Below, piece after piece: positions 46,928 through 56,259 of a stretch of DNA of 64,000 nt. A program made the translations under genes and the position numbers. This DNA comes from Aphanothece hegewaldii CCALA 016 (GTDB lineage: Bacteria; Cyanobacteriota; Cyanobacteriia; Cyanobacteriales; Microcystaceae): contig NZ_PXOH01000003.1 in the NCBI RefSeq assembly GCF_003007785.1, forward strand, positions 186,001 to 250,000. The letters run 5' to 3'. The notes beneath the pieces were generated by a model. It was not told the origin of the DNA and searched no databases. It saw nothing but the letters and a program-made list of their open reading frames with translations. Numbering within the stretch: position 1 is the first letter of the stretch; each line of letters starts with the position of its first letter.

Positions 46928-48568
46928 TTATGATAGATTTAGGGGTAAGATCACTTGAGAAGGTTTTCCCCCTTGACTGCTTATTTTTAATGTGATAATT
47001 TTGGCTTCGATTAATCTTTCTTCATCTGGACTTTTTCCTGTTCCTGTATTGACTGGATAAGCTGGAAAACAAGCCCCACTTAAACTTAATCTAATACAGT
47101 GATTTTTAAATATCTTAATACAAGTAAATTGGAGAGGTATTTTTATCGGTAAAGTTCGATAATTTGAATTTATTCTAATATATCCTTGAGTAAAATTATA
47201 TATTTTTCCATCTGGATAAACTTCTGATAAAATAGCACATAAATCGAAACTTGGTGTATCCGCTATACAATAACAATCGACCACAATTTGTCCTAAAATT
47301 TGTAAATCAGCTTTTAAGGGTTCAGTTGTATACTTTAAAATATCACTTCTACTATCAAGATGTGATCGCTCAAATGCCCCTCCTGGATACATAGTATGAC
47401 CTCCTAAAGCAGGAAACGGTCGCCAAGGATCATGTACAATAATATCTTCTATTGTTGTGTTAGGTAAATTTATTTCTGTTAACTTTCCATCATCTTCTCT
47501 AATACTTGCTAATCCTTTACTTGATAAATAATAAGTTTTTGTTGGTGTTTTAGGTAACCCATTTAAATTAATCCATTGATGACTACCCATTTCAAAAAGT
47601 AGTACTGGAGCTTGTTCTAATAACTGATCATCTTTTTCTTTTAAAAAATGATCAAACCAGTTAATTTGCAGTTGATCAATTGAACTAATAGCATTTTTAC
47701 CATAATTGATCGCACCAATTTTTTGCCCCCAAGGTATATGAGTCCAAGGAGCAATTATTAACTGTTGTCTATAATGGGATTGTTGAGCCATTTCTTGATA
47801 TAAATTTATCGTTCCTCTTAAATATGGATCAAACCATCCACCAATATGCAACATCGGAATATCTAGCTCTTGAATTAAATATTTGGGTGAGAGTTTTTTC
47901 CAGTATTCATCAGATGACGATCTCGTGAGCCAATCGTGATAAAATGAATCTAGAGCAAGTTCTTTTAGAATATTAGGATACGCGGGAATAAGCTCAGATA
48001 GGGGTAAATTTCGAGAAGCTTTATACAGTTTTTGAAAGGCAATTTCATCCCCTTTTAACCGCGATGTTTCTGCTGCTAATTGAATCGCCCATCCTAAATT
48101 CGCCTGTAAACAAAATGCGTCATTCTCATACGCCCAATCTGTATATAAATCATAAGCAATCATTGAGGGGCAAATTGTTTTTAAAGCTGGATGTTGATGA
48201 ATTGCTGTATAAAGTTGTGTCATTCCTTGATAGGAAAAACCATACATACCAACTTTTGTCTTACTTCCAAAAAGTTCACTAACCCAGTTTAGAGTATCCA
48301 GTCCATCCTCTATTTCATGCTCAAATAATCTAAATTCTCCCTGAGAGGTTCCTCGTCCTCGCACATCTTGAATAACGACGGTATATCCCTGTGACGCATA
48401 CCACATCGGATGAGCATAAACCACAGTAGATGCGATCGCACGTCCGTAAGGTTGTCTCATTAATAATACGGGAAATTTCTCGGCACTCTCAGGACTATAA
48501 ATATCTGCATCGAGTCTCAACCCATCACGGGTGTACATTGATGTTGTCTCTTTTCGGACTGAATACAT
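46928..48568 (-). CDS. CocE/NonD-family alpha/beta hydrolase (X-Pro dipeptidyl peptidase type)
   Basis: The 546-residue serine hydrolase has the nucleophile motif MYGFSYQGM (GxSYxG), the aspartate region HIGGWFDPYLRGTI and the catalytic histidine in APWTHIPWG. The C-terminal jelly-roll domain (about 350-546) is typical of cocaine esterase, glutaryl-7-ACA acylase and S15 peptidases. There is no signal peptide, so it is cytosolic. The natural substrate cannot be predicted. The start MYSVRKETTSMYTRDGLRLD has an alternative Met at residue 11. Confidence 0.9.
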   Translation of the reverse strand: MYSVRKETTSMYTRDGLRLDADIYSPESAEKFPVLLMRQPYGRAIASTVVYAHPMWYASQGYTVVIQDVRGRGTSQGEFRLFEHEIEDGLDTLNWVSELFGSKTKVGMYGFSYQGMTQLYTAIHQHPALKTICPSMIAYDLYTDWAYENDAFCLQANLGWAIQLAAETSRLKGDEIAFQKLYKASRNLPLSELIPAYPNILKELALDSFYHDWLTRSSSDEYWKKLSPKYLIQELDIPMLHIGGWFDPYLRGTINLYQEMAQQSHYRQQLIIAPWTHIPWGQKIGAINYGKNAISSIDQLQINWFDHFLKEKDDQLLEQAPVLLFEMGSHQWINLNGLPKTPTKTYYLSSKGLASIREDDGKLTEINLPNTTIEDIIVHDPWRPFPALGGHTMYPGGAFERSHLDSRSDILKYTTEPLKADLQILGQIVVDCYCIADTPSFDLCAILSEVYPDGKIYNFTQGYIRINSNYRTLPIKIPLQFTCIKIFKNHCIRLSLSGACFPAYPVNTGTGKSPDEERLIEAKIITLKISSQGGKPSQVILPLNLS

Positions 48569-48713
48569 ACTCAGATGGTTTTAGTTCTCTGACAAGCTAC
48601 CTATATGCACAATCCTTTCCCATTATGTTTAATTTATCATGTCAAGTCTTTTTAGTCAAGAGAAAAAATTTATTTTTCAACTGGACAAAAATTAATAGTA
48701 CAAAAATTAGCAA

Positions 48714-48787
<74 letters not shown>

Positions 48788-48834
48788 ATAATATAGTCAC
48801 TTTTTCCATTATATCATATGTAGTTGTTTTTGGG

Positions 48835-51078
48835 TTAGTCACCTTCAACTTGAGTGACACGACGGATTTCTAAGACATCACTAAGATTTTTTAGACGTTG
48901 AATGCTGTTTTCTAATTGTTCGTGATCCCGAATTTCGATGCTGAGGGAAATTAACGCGGGTTTACCGAAACTGGTTTTAACACCAGCATTACAGACATTA
49001 ATATTCTGATCGCTCAGACGAGTTAAAATATCTCGTAGAACACCAACTCGATCGATAGCTTCTATTTGTAGATCGACTTGGTAGGTTTGCGCTCGTCCGT
49101 TGGTTTCAACTGGGTTCCAGTGTACAGGGATTAATCTTTCGCCATCAATTTGAGCAACATTGGGACAGCCTTGACGATGAATAGCTATTCCTTTAGCACC
49201 TCGACTGACAAAACCTAAAATCGGTTCCCCAGGTAAAGGATTACAACATCGTGCAATATAATAAACTAATCCTTCTACTCCTGCGATCGGTGATTTACTC
49301 TTAGTGGTTACATTAGTCGTACGGGTCGAAGTTTGGATCAAAGAGGGTAATTCTGGAACTCTTGTGGTTTCTCGCACCCGGTTAACTACATTAAACAGAG
49401 TCAATTCTCCGTATCCTAAACCCGCTAATAAATCTTCGACTGACTGATAGTTGCATTGTTTAGCGACTCTTTGCATCCGTTCTGATTTTAACAAAGCATC
49501 TAAGCCATTTTTACCCAGTTCTTTTTCTAATAAATCTCGTCCTCTGGCGATATTTTCGTCACGACTACAACGCTTAAACCATTGACGGATGCGATGACGA
49601 GCGCTGGGAGTAATAACAAAATTCAGCCAATCTAAACTAGGATGGCTATTTTTACTGGTAATAATTTCTACAATATCACCATTTTCTAATCTTGTATCCA
49701 AAACCGACCAACGGCCATTAATTCGCGCTCCTTTCATATGATGACCTACTTCGGTATGGATGCGATAGGCAAAATCAACCGGGGTTGCACCTCTCGCTAA
49801 AGCAATGACATCACCATCGGGGGTAAAAACATAGACATCATCCTCAAAAAGATCCCCTTTGAGTCTATCCATGTACTCTTGTGCGTCTTTCACCTCTTTT
49901 AAATCATTTTGCCACTCAATTAATTGACGCAACCAAGTAAATTTTTCATCATCAGAAGACGTTGCAGTAAAGCTCGCTCCTCCAGTTTCCTTATATTTCC
50001 AGTGTGCAGCAATTCCGTATTCTGCGATGTGGTGCATTTCTAGAGTACGGATCTGGATTTCTAGCGGACGACCGTTTAAACTAACAACAGAAGTATGTAA
50101 AGACTGATAGCGGTTTGGTTTCGGTAATCCGATATAATCTTTAAAGCGTCCTGGAATTGGGGTAAAAACATCATGGACGATCGCTAAAGTTCGATAACAT
50201 TCTTCATTGGTTTCCACAATAATTCTGACAGCAGCAATATCATAGATTTCGTGGAACTCTTTTTCTTGTCGCTGCATCTTGCTGTAGATGCCATATAAAT
50301 GTTTTGGTCTTCCTTTTATTTCATTAACTTTAACGCCAATTTTGTTTAAACGTTCTTTTAATATATTAGAAATTAAATCTAATCTTGCTTCTCGATCAAC
50401 TCTTTTTTCTGCAATAAAGGATTGAATTTCTCTATATGAATCGGGTTCTAAATATTTAAAACACAAATCTTCTAATTCCCATTTTAAACTACCAATTCCT
50501 AAACGGTTCGCTAAAGGGGCAAATATTTCTTTAGTTTCTAGAGCAATGCGTTTTTGTTTTTCGGGATCAAGAGGATCGAGTGTTCTCATATTATGCAGTC
50601 GATCCGCTAATTTAACCACAATCACCCGAACATCTTTTGCCATTGCGAGGAACATTCGACGAAAGTTCTCTGCTTGACGTTCCGTTTTACTGGAAAAATT
50701 AAACTTAGATAACTTGGTGACTCCCTCCACCAGTTGACGCACTTCATTACCGAAGCGTTCCTCTATTTCTTCGACTGTGACATCCGTATCTTCTACCACA
50801 TCATGCAAAAATCCCGCAGCCACCATCGCTTTATCTCCCCCCAAGTCTCGCAGTAAACCCGCGACAGCTATGGGATGAGCGATATACGGTTCACCCGATT
50901 TTCGGCGTTGTCCTTCATGTAGTTTATAGGCAAAATTAAACGCTTGACAAATTAAATGGGTGTCTTCGTTAGGTATTCCTTTTTCTACAGAAAGTAAACA
51001 TTGTTGTAACCAGTCGGGAAGAGAAACGGAAAAGCTTTCAATGTCGGTATCGGGTTGGGTTAAAGTGATAGTTTTCAT
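48835..51078 (-). CDS. spoT: Bifunctional (p)ppGpp synthetase/hydrolase (Rel/SpoT)
   Basis: The 747-residue stringent-response enzyme has these domains in order. The HD hydrolase domain (about 45-200) has the intact motif FLHDVVEDTDVT (His92-Asp93, Glu96-Asp97), implying an active hydrolase. The RelA/SpoT synthetase domain spans about 235-350 (GRPKHLYGIYSKMQ, YRSLHTSVVSLNGRPLEIQI-like). TGS is about 400-460 (DVYVFTPDGDVIALARGATP). ACT is about 670-745. It makes and degrades ppGpp in response to starvation or darkness. It lies between tRNA-Pro and the divergent PatD-like gene, with about 300 bp upstream lacking any gene. Confidence 0.96.
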   Translation of the reverse strand: MKTITLTQPDTDIESFSVSLPDWLQQCLLSVEKGIPNEDTHLICQAFNFAYKLHEGQRRKSGEPYIAHPIAVAGLLRDLGGDKAMVAAGFLHDVVEDTDVTVEEIEERFGNEVRQLVEGVTKLSKFNFSSKTERQAENFRRMFLAMAKDVRVIVVKLADRLHNMRTLDPLDPEKQKRIALETKEIFAPLANRLGIGSLKWELEDLCFKYLEPDSYREIQSFIAEKRVDREARLDLISNILKERLNKIGVKVNEIKGRPKHLYGIYSKMQRQEKEFHEIYDIAAVRIIVETNEECYRTLAIVHDVFTPIPGRFKDYIGLPKPNRYQSLHTSVVSLNGRPLEIQIRTLEMHHIAEYGIAAHWKYKETGGASFTATSSDDEKFTWLRQLIEWQNDLKEVKDAQEYMDRLKGDLFEDDVYVFTPDGDVIALARGATPVDFAYRIHTEVGHHMKGARINGRWSVLDTRLENGDIVEIITSKNSHPSLDWLNFVITPSARHRIRQWFKRCSRDENIARGRDLLEKELGKNGLDALLKSERMQRVAKQCNYQSVEDLLAGLGYGELTLFNVVNRVRETTRVPELPSLIQTSTRTTNVTTKSKSPIAGVEGLVYYIARCCNPLPGEPILGFVSRGAKGIAIHRQGCPNVAQIDGERLIPVHWNPVETNGRAQTYQVDLQIEAIDRVGVLRDILTRLSDQNINVCNAGVKTSFGKPALISLSIEIRDHEQLENSIQRLKNLSDVLEIRRVTQVEGD

Positions 51079-51379
51079 AATCTCTTAAAGGGTTTTGGAG
51101 TCACTAACAGTAAGACGAAGAATTGGGATGTCTATTTAATTTAGCTATTCTTTTCATTAATGTGTTGATCGATTAATGAAATAAATACATTGAATCTATG
51201 CTAAGTTGACACAGAATGAATTTCTGCTAATCTCTCTAGCAATAAAAACAGGATTAATTCGGAAAAAAGCGGGTTTGTTTTAATGTTTTGAGCCTTAAAA
51301 CGAAACTCGGACTATATTGATCTTAAGATTGAATACACGAGGAACTTTATTTAACAAATTGTAACGCAAATTGTCGTTT

Positions 51380-51736
51380 ATGCTACCATCTTCTTACAAA
51401 GAAGTTTATCAAAATTTTCTAGAAGCCCTCAAATCTTTACAGGAAGCGGAAAAGCTGTCTACTGAGGAAAGAATAACGGCTTTTGCTAGAGTAGAACATA
51501 TGTTCCAAAATCAATTACTCACGTTAACCGATGAAGAACTTGATCCTAATATTGTCTCGCGTTGGCTACCAATTCAAACAGAATTACATCGAATGTTTAA
51601 ACTTTTGGCAACTGATTGGTTATTTTTGCGGTCATCTCGACAAGTGTCAACCCAAAAGGAGCGATTAAAACTATTTTGCGATCGTATTGAACAAATGAGC
51701 AAGTTTTGTCGCATTTTATTAGAGGAGACGGATTAA
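51380..51736 (+). CDS. PatD-like protein
   Basis: The start is ATG 51380 (MLPSSYKEVYQNFLEALKSL) rather than a TTG 9 bp upstream. The 118-residue product is soluble and all-helical in appearance, with IQTELHRMFKLLATDWLFLR followed by SSRQVSTQKERLKLF. This resembles PatD, a small cyanobacterial protein that controls heterocyst frequency in Anabaena and interacts with FtsZ, but is also present in non-heterocystous species. The match is from memory, so confidence is limited. It is followed 22 bp later by a dipeptide-type ABC ATPase. Confidence 0.6.
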   Translation: MLPSSYKEVYQNFLEALKSLQEAEKLSTEERITAFARVEHMFQNQLLTLTDEELDPNIVSRWLPIQTELHRMFKLLATDWLFLRSSRQVSTQKERLKLFCDRIEQMSKFCRILLEETD

Positions 51737-51758
51737 TCAAAATAAGGATCAACCACTC

Positions 51759-53426
51759 ATGACTCAACCTATTTTAAATGTAGAAAATTTAAAAATTGCT
51801 TACTGGGGAAACTCCCAAGAGAAAAAATGGGCAGTTGATGAGGTTTCTTTTACACTATCACCAGGGGAAAAATTAGGTTTAGTGGGTGAGTCAGGATGTG
51901 GTAAATCTACTATTGGACGCGCTTTGATGCGACTGCTTCCCGAAACAAGCGTCATTGAAGGAGAAATACTATATCAAAATCAATCTCTTTTGTCTTTATC
52001 GGGTTTAGCGTTACGTCAGTTTCGTGGGGAAGTCGTCGGGTTAGTTTTCCAAGATCCCATGACTCGTTTAAACCCATTAATGACCATTGGTGATCATTGT
52101 ATCGAAACTCTCAAAGCACATCAAGGAAATCTTTCTCGTCGTCAAGCTCAAGAAAAAGCAATTTATACTTTAGAAAAAGTCAAAATACCGCCGAACCGTT
52201 GGGGACAATATCCCCATGAGTTTAGTGGTGGGATGAGACAACGAGTAGCGATCGCATTAGCATTACTTCTTAGTCCCAAACTGATCATAGCTGATGAACC
52301 GACTACCAGTCTAGATGTTACTGTAGCCGCAGAAATCCTTCAAGAATTAACCCGTCTTTGTAGCGAAGAACAGATGGGATTATTATTAATTTCTCACGAT
52401 TTGGCTATGATTGGAGAATATTGCGATCGTATTGCCGTAATGTATCAAGGACAGATTGTCGAAACAGGTTTAGTCAATGATATTTTCTTACATCCACAAC
52501 ATAATTATACTCAATCTTTACTCAAAGCCGCATTACATCTTCAAGTTACCGAAACAGGATTAGAAATACAACAACCGACGACAAAAGAAACCTCAACTCA
52601 AATCACTTATCCTTTATTAAAAGTCCAAGATTTAAAACAACATTACACCCTAGAAGGCAGTTTTTTTGAACAATGGGTTACTCAAGAAAAAAAATTTATT
52701 AAAGCAGTCGATGGGGTTAGTTTTGAACTCTATCCAGGGGAAACATTAGGTTTAGTTGGTGAGTCGGGATGTGGCAAAAGTACCTTATCTCGTACCATTT
52801 TACAGTTAATCCGTCCTACATCAGGTCTCATTCAATTTCAAAATGAACAATTAAATACTTTAACCGTGGAAAAAATGCGCCTCAAACGACGAATGATTCA
52901 GATGATTTTTCAAGATCCCCACGCTTGTTTAAATCCTTTGATGACCATTGGAGAAAGTATAGCAGATCCTTTATTGATTCATCATTTAGTTAAGACACCC
53001 GAAGCCGCGAAAAAAGAAGTAATAGAAATGTTAAAAAAAGTGGGATTAACGCCGCCAGAAGATTATTATAATCGATATCCGAAAGAATTATCGGGTGGGC
53101 AACAACAAAGAGTAGCTATTGCTAGGGCTTTGATTACTAAACCACAATTAGTCATCTGTGATGAACCTGTTAGTATGCTCGATGCCAGTATTCAAAGTCA
53201 AGTGTTAGAGTTAATGTTAGATTTAAAAAAACAATTAAAATTAACTTATTTATTTATTACTCATGATCTTTGGGTAGCGCGATATTTTTGCGATCGTATT
53301 GCGGTGATGAATAGTGGTAAAATAGTCGAGATTGGTCAAACTGAAGATATTTTTAATTACCCGCAAGATCCATATACTCAAAAATTATTAAAGGCGGCTC
53401 CTTTAATTCGTTCTCAGTTAAATTAA
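51759..53426 (+). CDS. Fused double-ATPase ABC protein of the dipeptide/oligopeptide (Dpp/Opp/Yej) class
   Basis: The 555-residue protein carries two full nucleotide-binding domains. The first has Walker A GLVGESGCGKSTIG, the signature FSGGMRQRVAIALAL, and ADEPTTSLDVTV. The second has GLVGESGCGKSTLSR, LSGGQQQRVAIARAL, and CDEPVSMLDAS. Each is followed by an oligopeptide C-terminal extension (for example IFLHPQHNYTQSLLKAALHL). It corresponds to a DppD-DppF fusion, as in YejF or DdpDF. No matching permease or binding protein is adjacent, so it is an orphan component that must work with transporter subunits encoded elsewhere. Confidence 0.94.
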   Translation: MTQPILNVENLKIAYWGNSQEKKWAVDEVSFTLSPGEKLGLVGESGCGKSTIGRALMRLLPETSVIEGEILYQNQSLLSLSGLALRQFRGEVVGLVFQDPMTRLNPLMTIGDHCIETLKAHQGNLSRRQAQEKAIYTLEKVKIPPNRWGQYPHEFSGGMRQRVAIALALLLSPKLIIADEPTTSLDVTVAAEILQELTRLCSEEQMGLLLISHDLAMIGEYCDRIAVMYQGQIVETGLVNDIFLHPQHNYTQSLLKAALHLQVTETGLEIQQPTTKETSTQITYPLLKVQDLKQHYTLEGSFFEQWVTQEKKFIKAVDGVSFELYPGETLGLVGESGCGKSTLSRTILQLIRPTSGLIQFQNEQLNTLTVEKMRLKRRMIQMIFQDPHACLNPLMTIGESIADPLLIHHLVKTPEAAKKEVIEMLKKVGLTPPEDYYNRYPKELSGGQQQRVAIARALITKPQLVICDEPVSMLDASIQSQVLELMLDLKKQLKLTYLFITHDLWVARYFCDRIAVMNSGKIVEIGQTEDIFNYPQDPYTQKLLKAAPLIRSQLN

Positions 53427-53478
53427 ATCATTTAATGATTGAATTTTGATATAATTAACCAAAAAAATATGAGAGAAT

Positions 53479-53501
53479 GTAGGGGTTTGGTCTCCAAACC
53501 C
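53479..53501. repeat. GTAGGGGTTTGG palindrome (copy 2)
   Basis: GGGTTTGG-TCT-CCAAACCC (53483-53501), preceded by GTAG, lies in the 140-bp gap between the fused ABC ATPase gene and natF. It is the same dispersed palindrome as at 35429-35447 and 61994-62016. Confidence 0.75.
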
Positions 53502-53566
53502 AATAAAAACGCGTTATGGCACTGATGAAGTAAGAGAAATGAAGACCATTAAGGTTAAAAATATTT

Positions 53567-54655
53567 ATGAAAAAGACCAGAAAAAACAGTAAATATCAAA
53601 TCGGTTTAGTTATTGTTGGACTTAGTTTATTACTAAATAGCTGCGGGGAAAATCAAACACCAACTGGTCAAAATTCGGGAAATACCAATGATACCAGCAT
53701 AACGAATCAAAATAGCCGTTTAGCCACAATTAAACAGCGTGGTAAATTAATTTGTGGGGTGAATGGACAATTACCCGGTTTTAGTTTTGTGAATGAACAA
53801 GGGGAATATACAGGGTTAGATGTGGATATCTGTCGTGCGATCGCAGCAGCATTATTCGATGATCCCACAAAAGTAGAATACCGCGCCCTGAGTACCCAAG
53901 AAAGATTTACCGCAGTACAATCAGGAGAAGTCGATATCCTCAGCCGCAACACGACTTATACTCTGAGTCGAGATACATCGGTTGGGTTAGAATTTGCCCC
54001 AATCACGTTTTATGATGGTCAAGGAATGATGGTATCTAAAGCGAGTGGGATTAAAACTCTAGAGGATCTCAAAGGAAAAACCATCTGTGTACAGGCTGGA
54101 ACGACCACAGAGCTTAATTTATCTGACCAAATGCGAAAACGGGGTATAGATTATACACCCGTTGTATTTGACGATCCTGACGCGATGTATGCCGCTTATC
54201 AACAGGGACGTTGTCAGGCGGCAACCTCAGATCGATCGCAACTCAGTTCACGACGAAGCGCTTTACCTAAACCCGATGATCACATTGTTCTTGATACAGT
54301 CCTTTCTAAAGAACCTTTAGCGGTAGCGGTAGCTAATGGTGACTCTGCATGGTTTGATGTGGTGAAATGGTCGATTTATGCTTTGATGGAAGCAGAAGAA
54401 TTAGGGATTACTGCCAAAAATATTAGTACTTTTGCTAATAGTCAAGATCCTTCCGTGAAAAGATTTTTAGGAGCTGAAGGCGAGTTAGGGGCAGATATGG
54501 GGCTATCTAATGATTTTGCTGCCCGTATTGTAAAACACGTGGGCAATTATGAGGAAATATACGATCGTAATATTACGAAAACTATTGGTTTGCAACGCGG
54601 TTTAAATCAACTTTGGACAAAAGGCGGTTTATTATATTCTCCTCCATTTCGTTAG
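53567..54655 (+). CDS. natF: General amino-acid ABC transporter substrate-binding lipoprotein (NatF/BztA/AapJ type)
   Basis: The 362-residue periplasmic binding protein starts with a basic, hydrophobic signal and a lipobox, SLLLNSC with Cys26 as the lipidated residue. The SBP_bac_3 domain follows: GKLICGVNGQLPGFSF, GEYTGLDVDICRAIAAALF and SGEVDILSRNTTYTLSRDTS. It belongs to the BztA/AapJ/NatF family that captures acidic, neutral and other L-amino acids. The matching permeases are 2.7 kb downstream, separated by inserted toxin-antitoxin and restriction-modification genes. Its last 21 codons are duplicated at 55157-55223. Its stop codon overlaps the end of the antisense MazF remnant. Confidence 0.93.
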   Translation: MKKTRKNSKYQIGLVIVGLSLLLNSCGENQTPTGQNSGNTNDTSITNQNSRLATIKQRGKLICGVNGQLPGFSFVNEQGEYTGLDVDICRAIAAALFDDPTKVEYRALSTQERFTAVQSGEVDILSRNTTYTLSRDTSVGLEFAPITFYDGQGMMVSKASGIKTLEDLKGKTICVQAGTTTELNLSDQMRKRGIDYTPVVFDDPDAMYAAYQQGRCQAATSDRSQLSSRRSALPKPDDHIVLDTVLSKEPLAVAVANGDSAWFDVVKWSIYALMEAEELGITAKNISTFANSQDPSVKRFLGAEGELGADMGLSNDFAARIVKHVGNYEEIYDRNITKTIGLQRGLNQLWTKGGLLYSPPFR

Positions 54656-54658
54656 GGA
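54592..54658 (+). repeat. 67-bp direct repeat, left copy (3' end of natF)
   Basis: This 67-bp block (54592-54658) is the natural 3' end of natF including its TAG stop. It is identical, base for base, to 55157-55223; the two flank the toxin-antitoxin remnant and are 565 bp apart start to start. Beyond the repeat the sequences differ by one base (C versus T) and then share TAAA. This is the expected signature of an insertion with a long target duplication. Confidence 0.95.
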
Positions 54659-54867
54659 CTAAAACCTGTAACAATTTCCAAAGCAGTACGAATTTGTGGC
54701 CAATAAAACTCTTCTAAAATTCCTATCTTACCTAACACGCGTTGGCCATCTACTGCTCGAATTTGCCCAACATCCAAAAAACGATCTTGATCTAATCCGT
54801 TCCTTTTACTAGCATAAATATTAACAACATACGGAGCTTGTTTGTTACCTTTCGGCATCGATTCCAT
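54652..54867 (-). pseudogene. MazF/PemK-type toxin, N-terminally deleted
   Basis: The frame from 54867 (or ATG 54858, MPKGNKQAPYVVNIYASKRN) encodes only about 68-71 residues, whereas MazF toxins are usually about 110-120. The C-terminal half is recognisable: GLDQDRFLDVGQIRAVDGQR, followed by LGKIGILEEFYWPQIRTALE. The N-terminal catalytic half (the usual KRGxIWxVxxD and RPxLVxS segments) is absent. An internal deletion after about codon 8 is the simplest explanation. The antitoxin gene overlaps its start by 23 bp. Its stop codon and last residues are supplied by natF target DNA. Confidence 0.75.
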
Positions 54868-55078
54868 CCCCTACTACTATATCCCATTCTTTGATTTCTT
54901 GCTGGTAGTTCGGGTCTTCTAAATCTTCCTGCAAGGCTGCTATTATTTCAGATTCTAGAATAAGCTTTCGCTGTTGGGTTAAAAGATTATTGATATAATC
55001 ACTACGATTACCTTTAGCCATCTTGTCTAAAAAACTGATTAAATCTTCGTCTAATGTTACTGCTATTTTTTGTTTCAT
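54845..55078 (-). CDS. Ribbon-helix-helix antitoxin of a MazEF-type module
   Basis: The 77-residue protein has an RHH N-terminal domain (KIAVTLDEDLISFLDKMAKG followed by NRSDYINNLL) and an acidic, toxin-neutralising C-terminal tail ending QEIKEWDIVVGDGIDAER. Such antitoxins bind the toxin and repress their own promoter. The gene is complete and overlaps the start of the truncated mazF. It lies antisense to natF, between the two copies of the 67-bp direct repeat. Confidence 0.85.
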   Translation of the reverse strand: MKQKIAVTLDEDLISFLDKMAKGNRSDYINNLLTQQRKLILESEIIAALQEDLEDPNYQQEIKEWDIVVGDGIDAER

Positions 55079-55156
55079 CTGAATTAAGCAATAAGTATGA
55101 TATTATTATCATACCATTTAATGATTGTATCAATCATAGTATTACTCTTTAGATTG

Positions 55157-55223
55157 GCAACGCGGTTTAAATCAACTTTGGACAAAAGGCGGTTTATTAT
55201 ATTCTCCTCCATTTCGTTAGGGA
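55157..55223 (+). repeat. 67-bp direct repeat, right copy
   Basis: Exact duplicate of 54592-54658, i.e. of the last natF codons, in the same orientation. It ends 4 bp before the start codon of the methyltransferase gene, and its AGGGA serves as that gene's probable ribosome binding site. It contains no functional gene of its own. Confidence 0.95.
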
Positions 55224-55227
55224 TTAA

Positions 55228-56259
55228 ATGAGCGTTTTAAAAAATAAACAAGAAATTCAATTGCTGGATTTATTCTGCGGAATTGGAGGATTTAGAATCG
55301 CGGCTGAAATAGCTTGTCAGGAAAAAAACATAAAACCTAAGTTTGTTTTTTCTAGTGATATTGATTCAGATGCACAAAAAATTTATCATGCTAATTTTGA
55401 AGAAATTCCACAAGGCGATATTACTAAAATTGATGCAGCTAATATCCCTGAGCATGATATTTTATTAGCAGGATTTCCCTGTCAACCTTTTAGTATATGT
55501 GGTGATTTAAAAGGTTTTAAAGATAGTCGCGGAACCTTATTCTTTGATATCGCTCGTATTTTAGAAGCAAAACAACCATCAGCTTTTATTTTAGAAAATG
55601 TTAAACAGTTAAAAGGACATCAACAAGGTAAAACTCTACAACGAATTATAGAAACATTAAAGGATTTAGGATATTATACAGACTATCAAGTTTTAAATGC
55701 TCTTGATTTTGGGTTACCTCAAAAGCGTGAGAGAATTTTTATCGTAGGATTGAGAAATCATAACTCATTTGTCTGGAGAAAACCTAAAATTATCATGAAA
55801 CCTTTATCATACATTATTGAAAAATCTGTTAATAAATCTTACTACGCATCAGAGAGAATACGACAAAATCGTCTCGCCAAAACTAGAGATAAAATACACA
55901 ATACTGAGCCGACAATATGGCACGAAAATAAATCAGGAAATATTAGTATTTATCCCTTTTCTTGTGCATTAAGATCAGGAGCATCTTATAATTATTTATT
56001 AGTCAATGGAGAAAGGAGATTAACCGAGCGTGAAATGTTACGACTTCAAGGTTTTCCAGACTCCTATAAAATTATAGGTAGTTATCAAGCAATGCGTAAA
56101 CTTGTTGGTAATACTGTTGCTATTCCTTGCGTTGTTGCTGTATTTGAATCTGTGCTAGATGTATTATTGAATTCTCAATCTAATCTAGATAGCCAATCTT
56201 CTATTATAACTACACAACTTAGTTTATTTAATCATGAAGGTTTAATCAATCATGTCTAG
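55228..56259 (+). CDS. Type II DNA (cytosine-5) methyltransferase
   Basis: The 343-residue enzyme has all main C5-methyltransferase motifs: I, LLDLFCGIGGFRIA; II/III, FSSDIDSDAQ; IV, AGFPCQPFSICG with catalytic Cys85; VI, FILENV (about 121-125); VIII, GLPQKRERIF; and IX/X, LTEREMLRLQGFP and RKLVGNTVAIPCV. It modifies the cytosine in the recognition site of its partner nuclease, whose gene starts within its last 8 bp. The pair forms an R-M unit inserted between natF and natG. Confidence 0.95.
   Translation: MSVLKNKQEIQLLDLFCGIGGFRIAAEIACQEKNIKPKFVFSSDIDSDAQKIYHANFEEIPQGDITKIDAANIPEHDILLAGFPCQPFSICGDLKGFKDSRGTLFFDIARILEAKQPSAFILENVKQLKGHQQGKTLQRIIETLKDLGYYTDYQVLNALDFGLPQKRERIFIVGLRNHNSFVWRKPKIIMKPLSYIIEKSVNKSYYASERIRQNRLAKTRDKIHNTEPTIWHENKSGNISIYPFSCALRSGASYNYLLVNGERRLTEREMLRLQGFPDSYKIIGSYQAMRKLVGNTVAIPCVVAVFESVLDVLLNSQSNLDSQSSIITTQLSLFNHEGLINHV

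Noticed and set aside
51380-51736. PatD-like gene as evidence that the organism forms heterocysts
   Set aside because: PatD relatives occur outside heterocystous species and no other heterocyst gene lies in the window.
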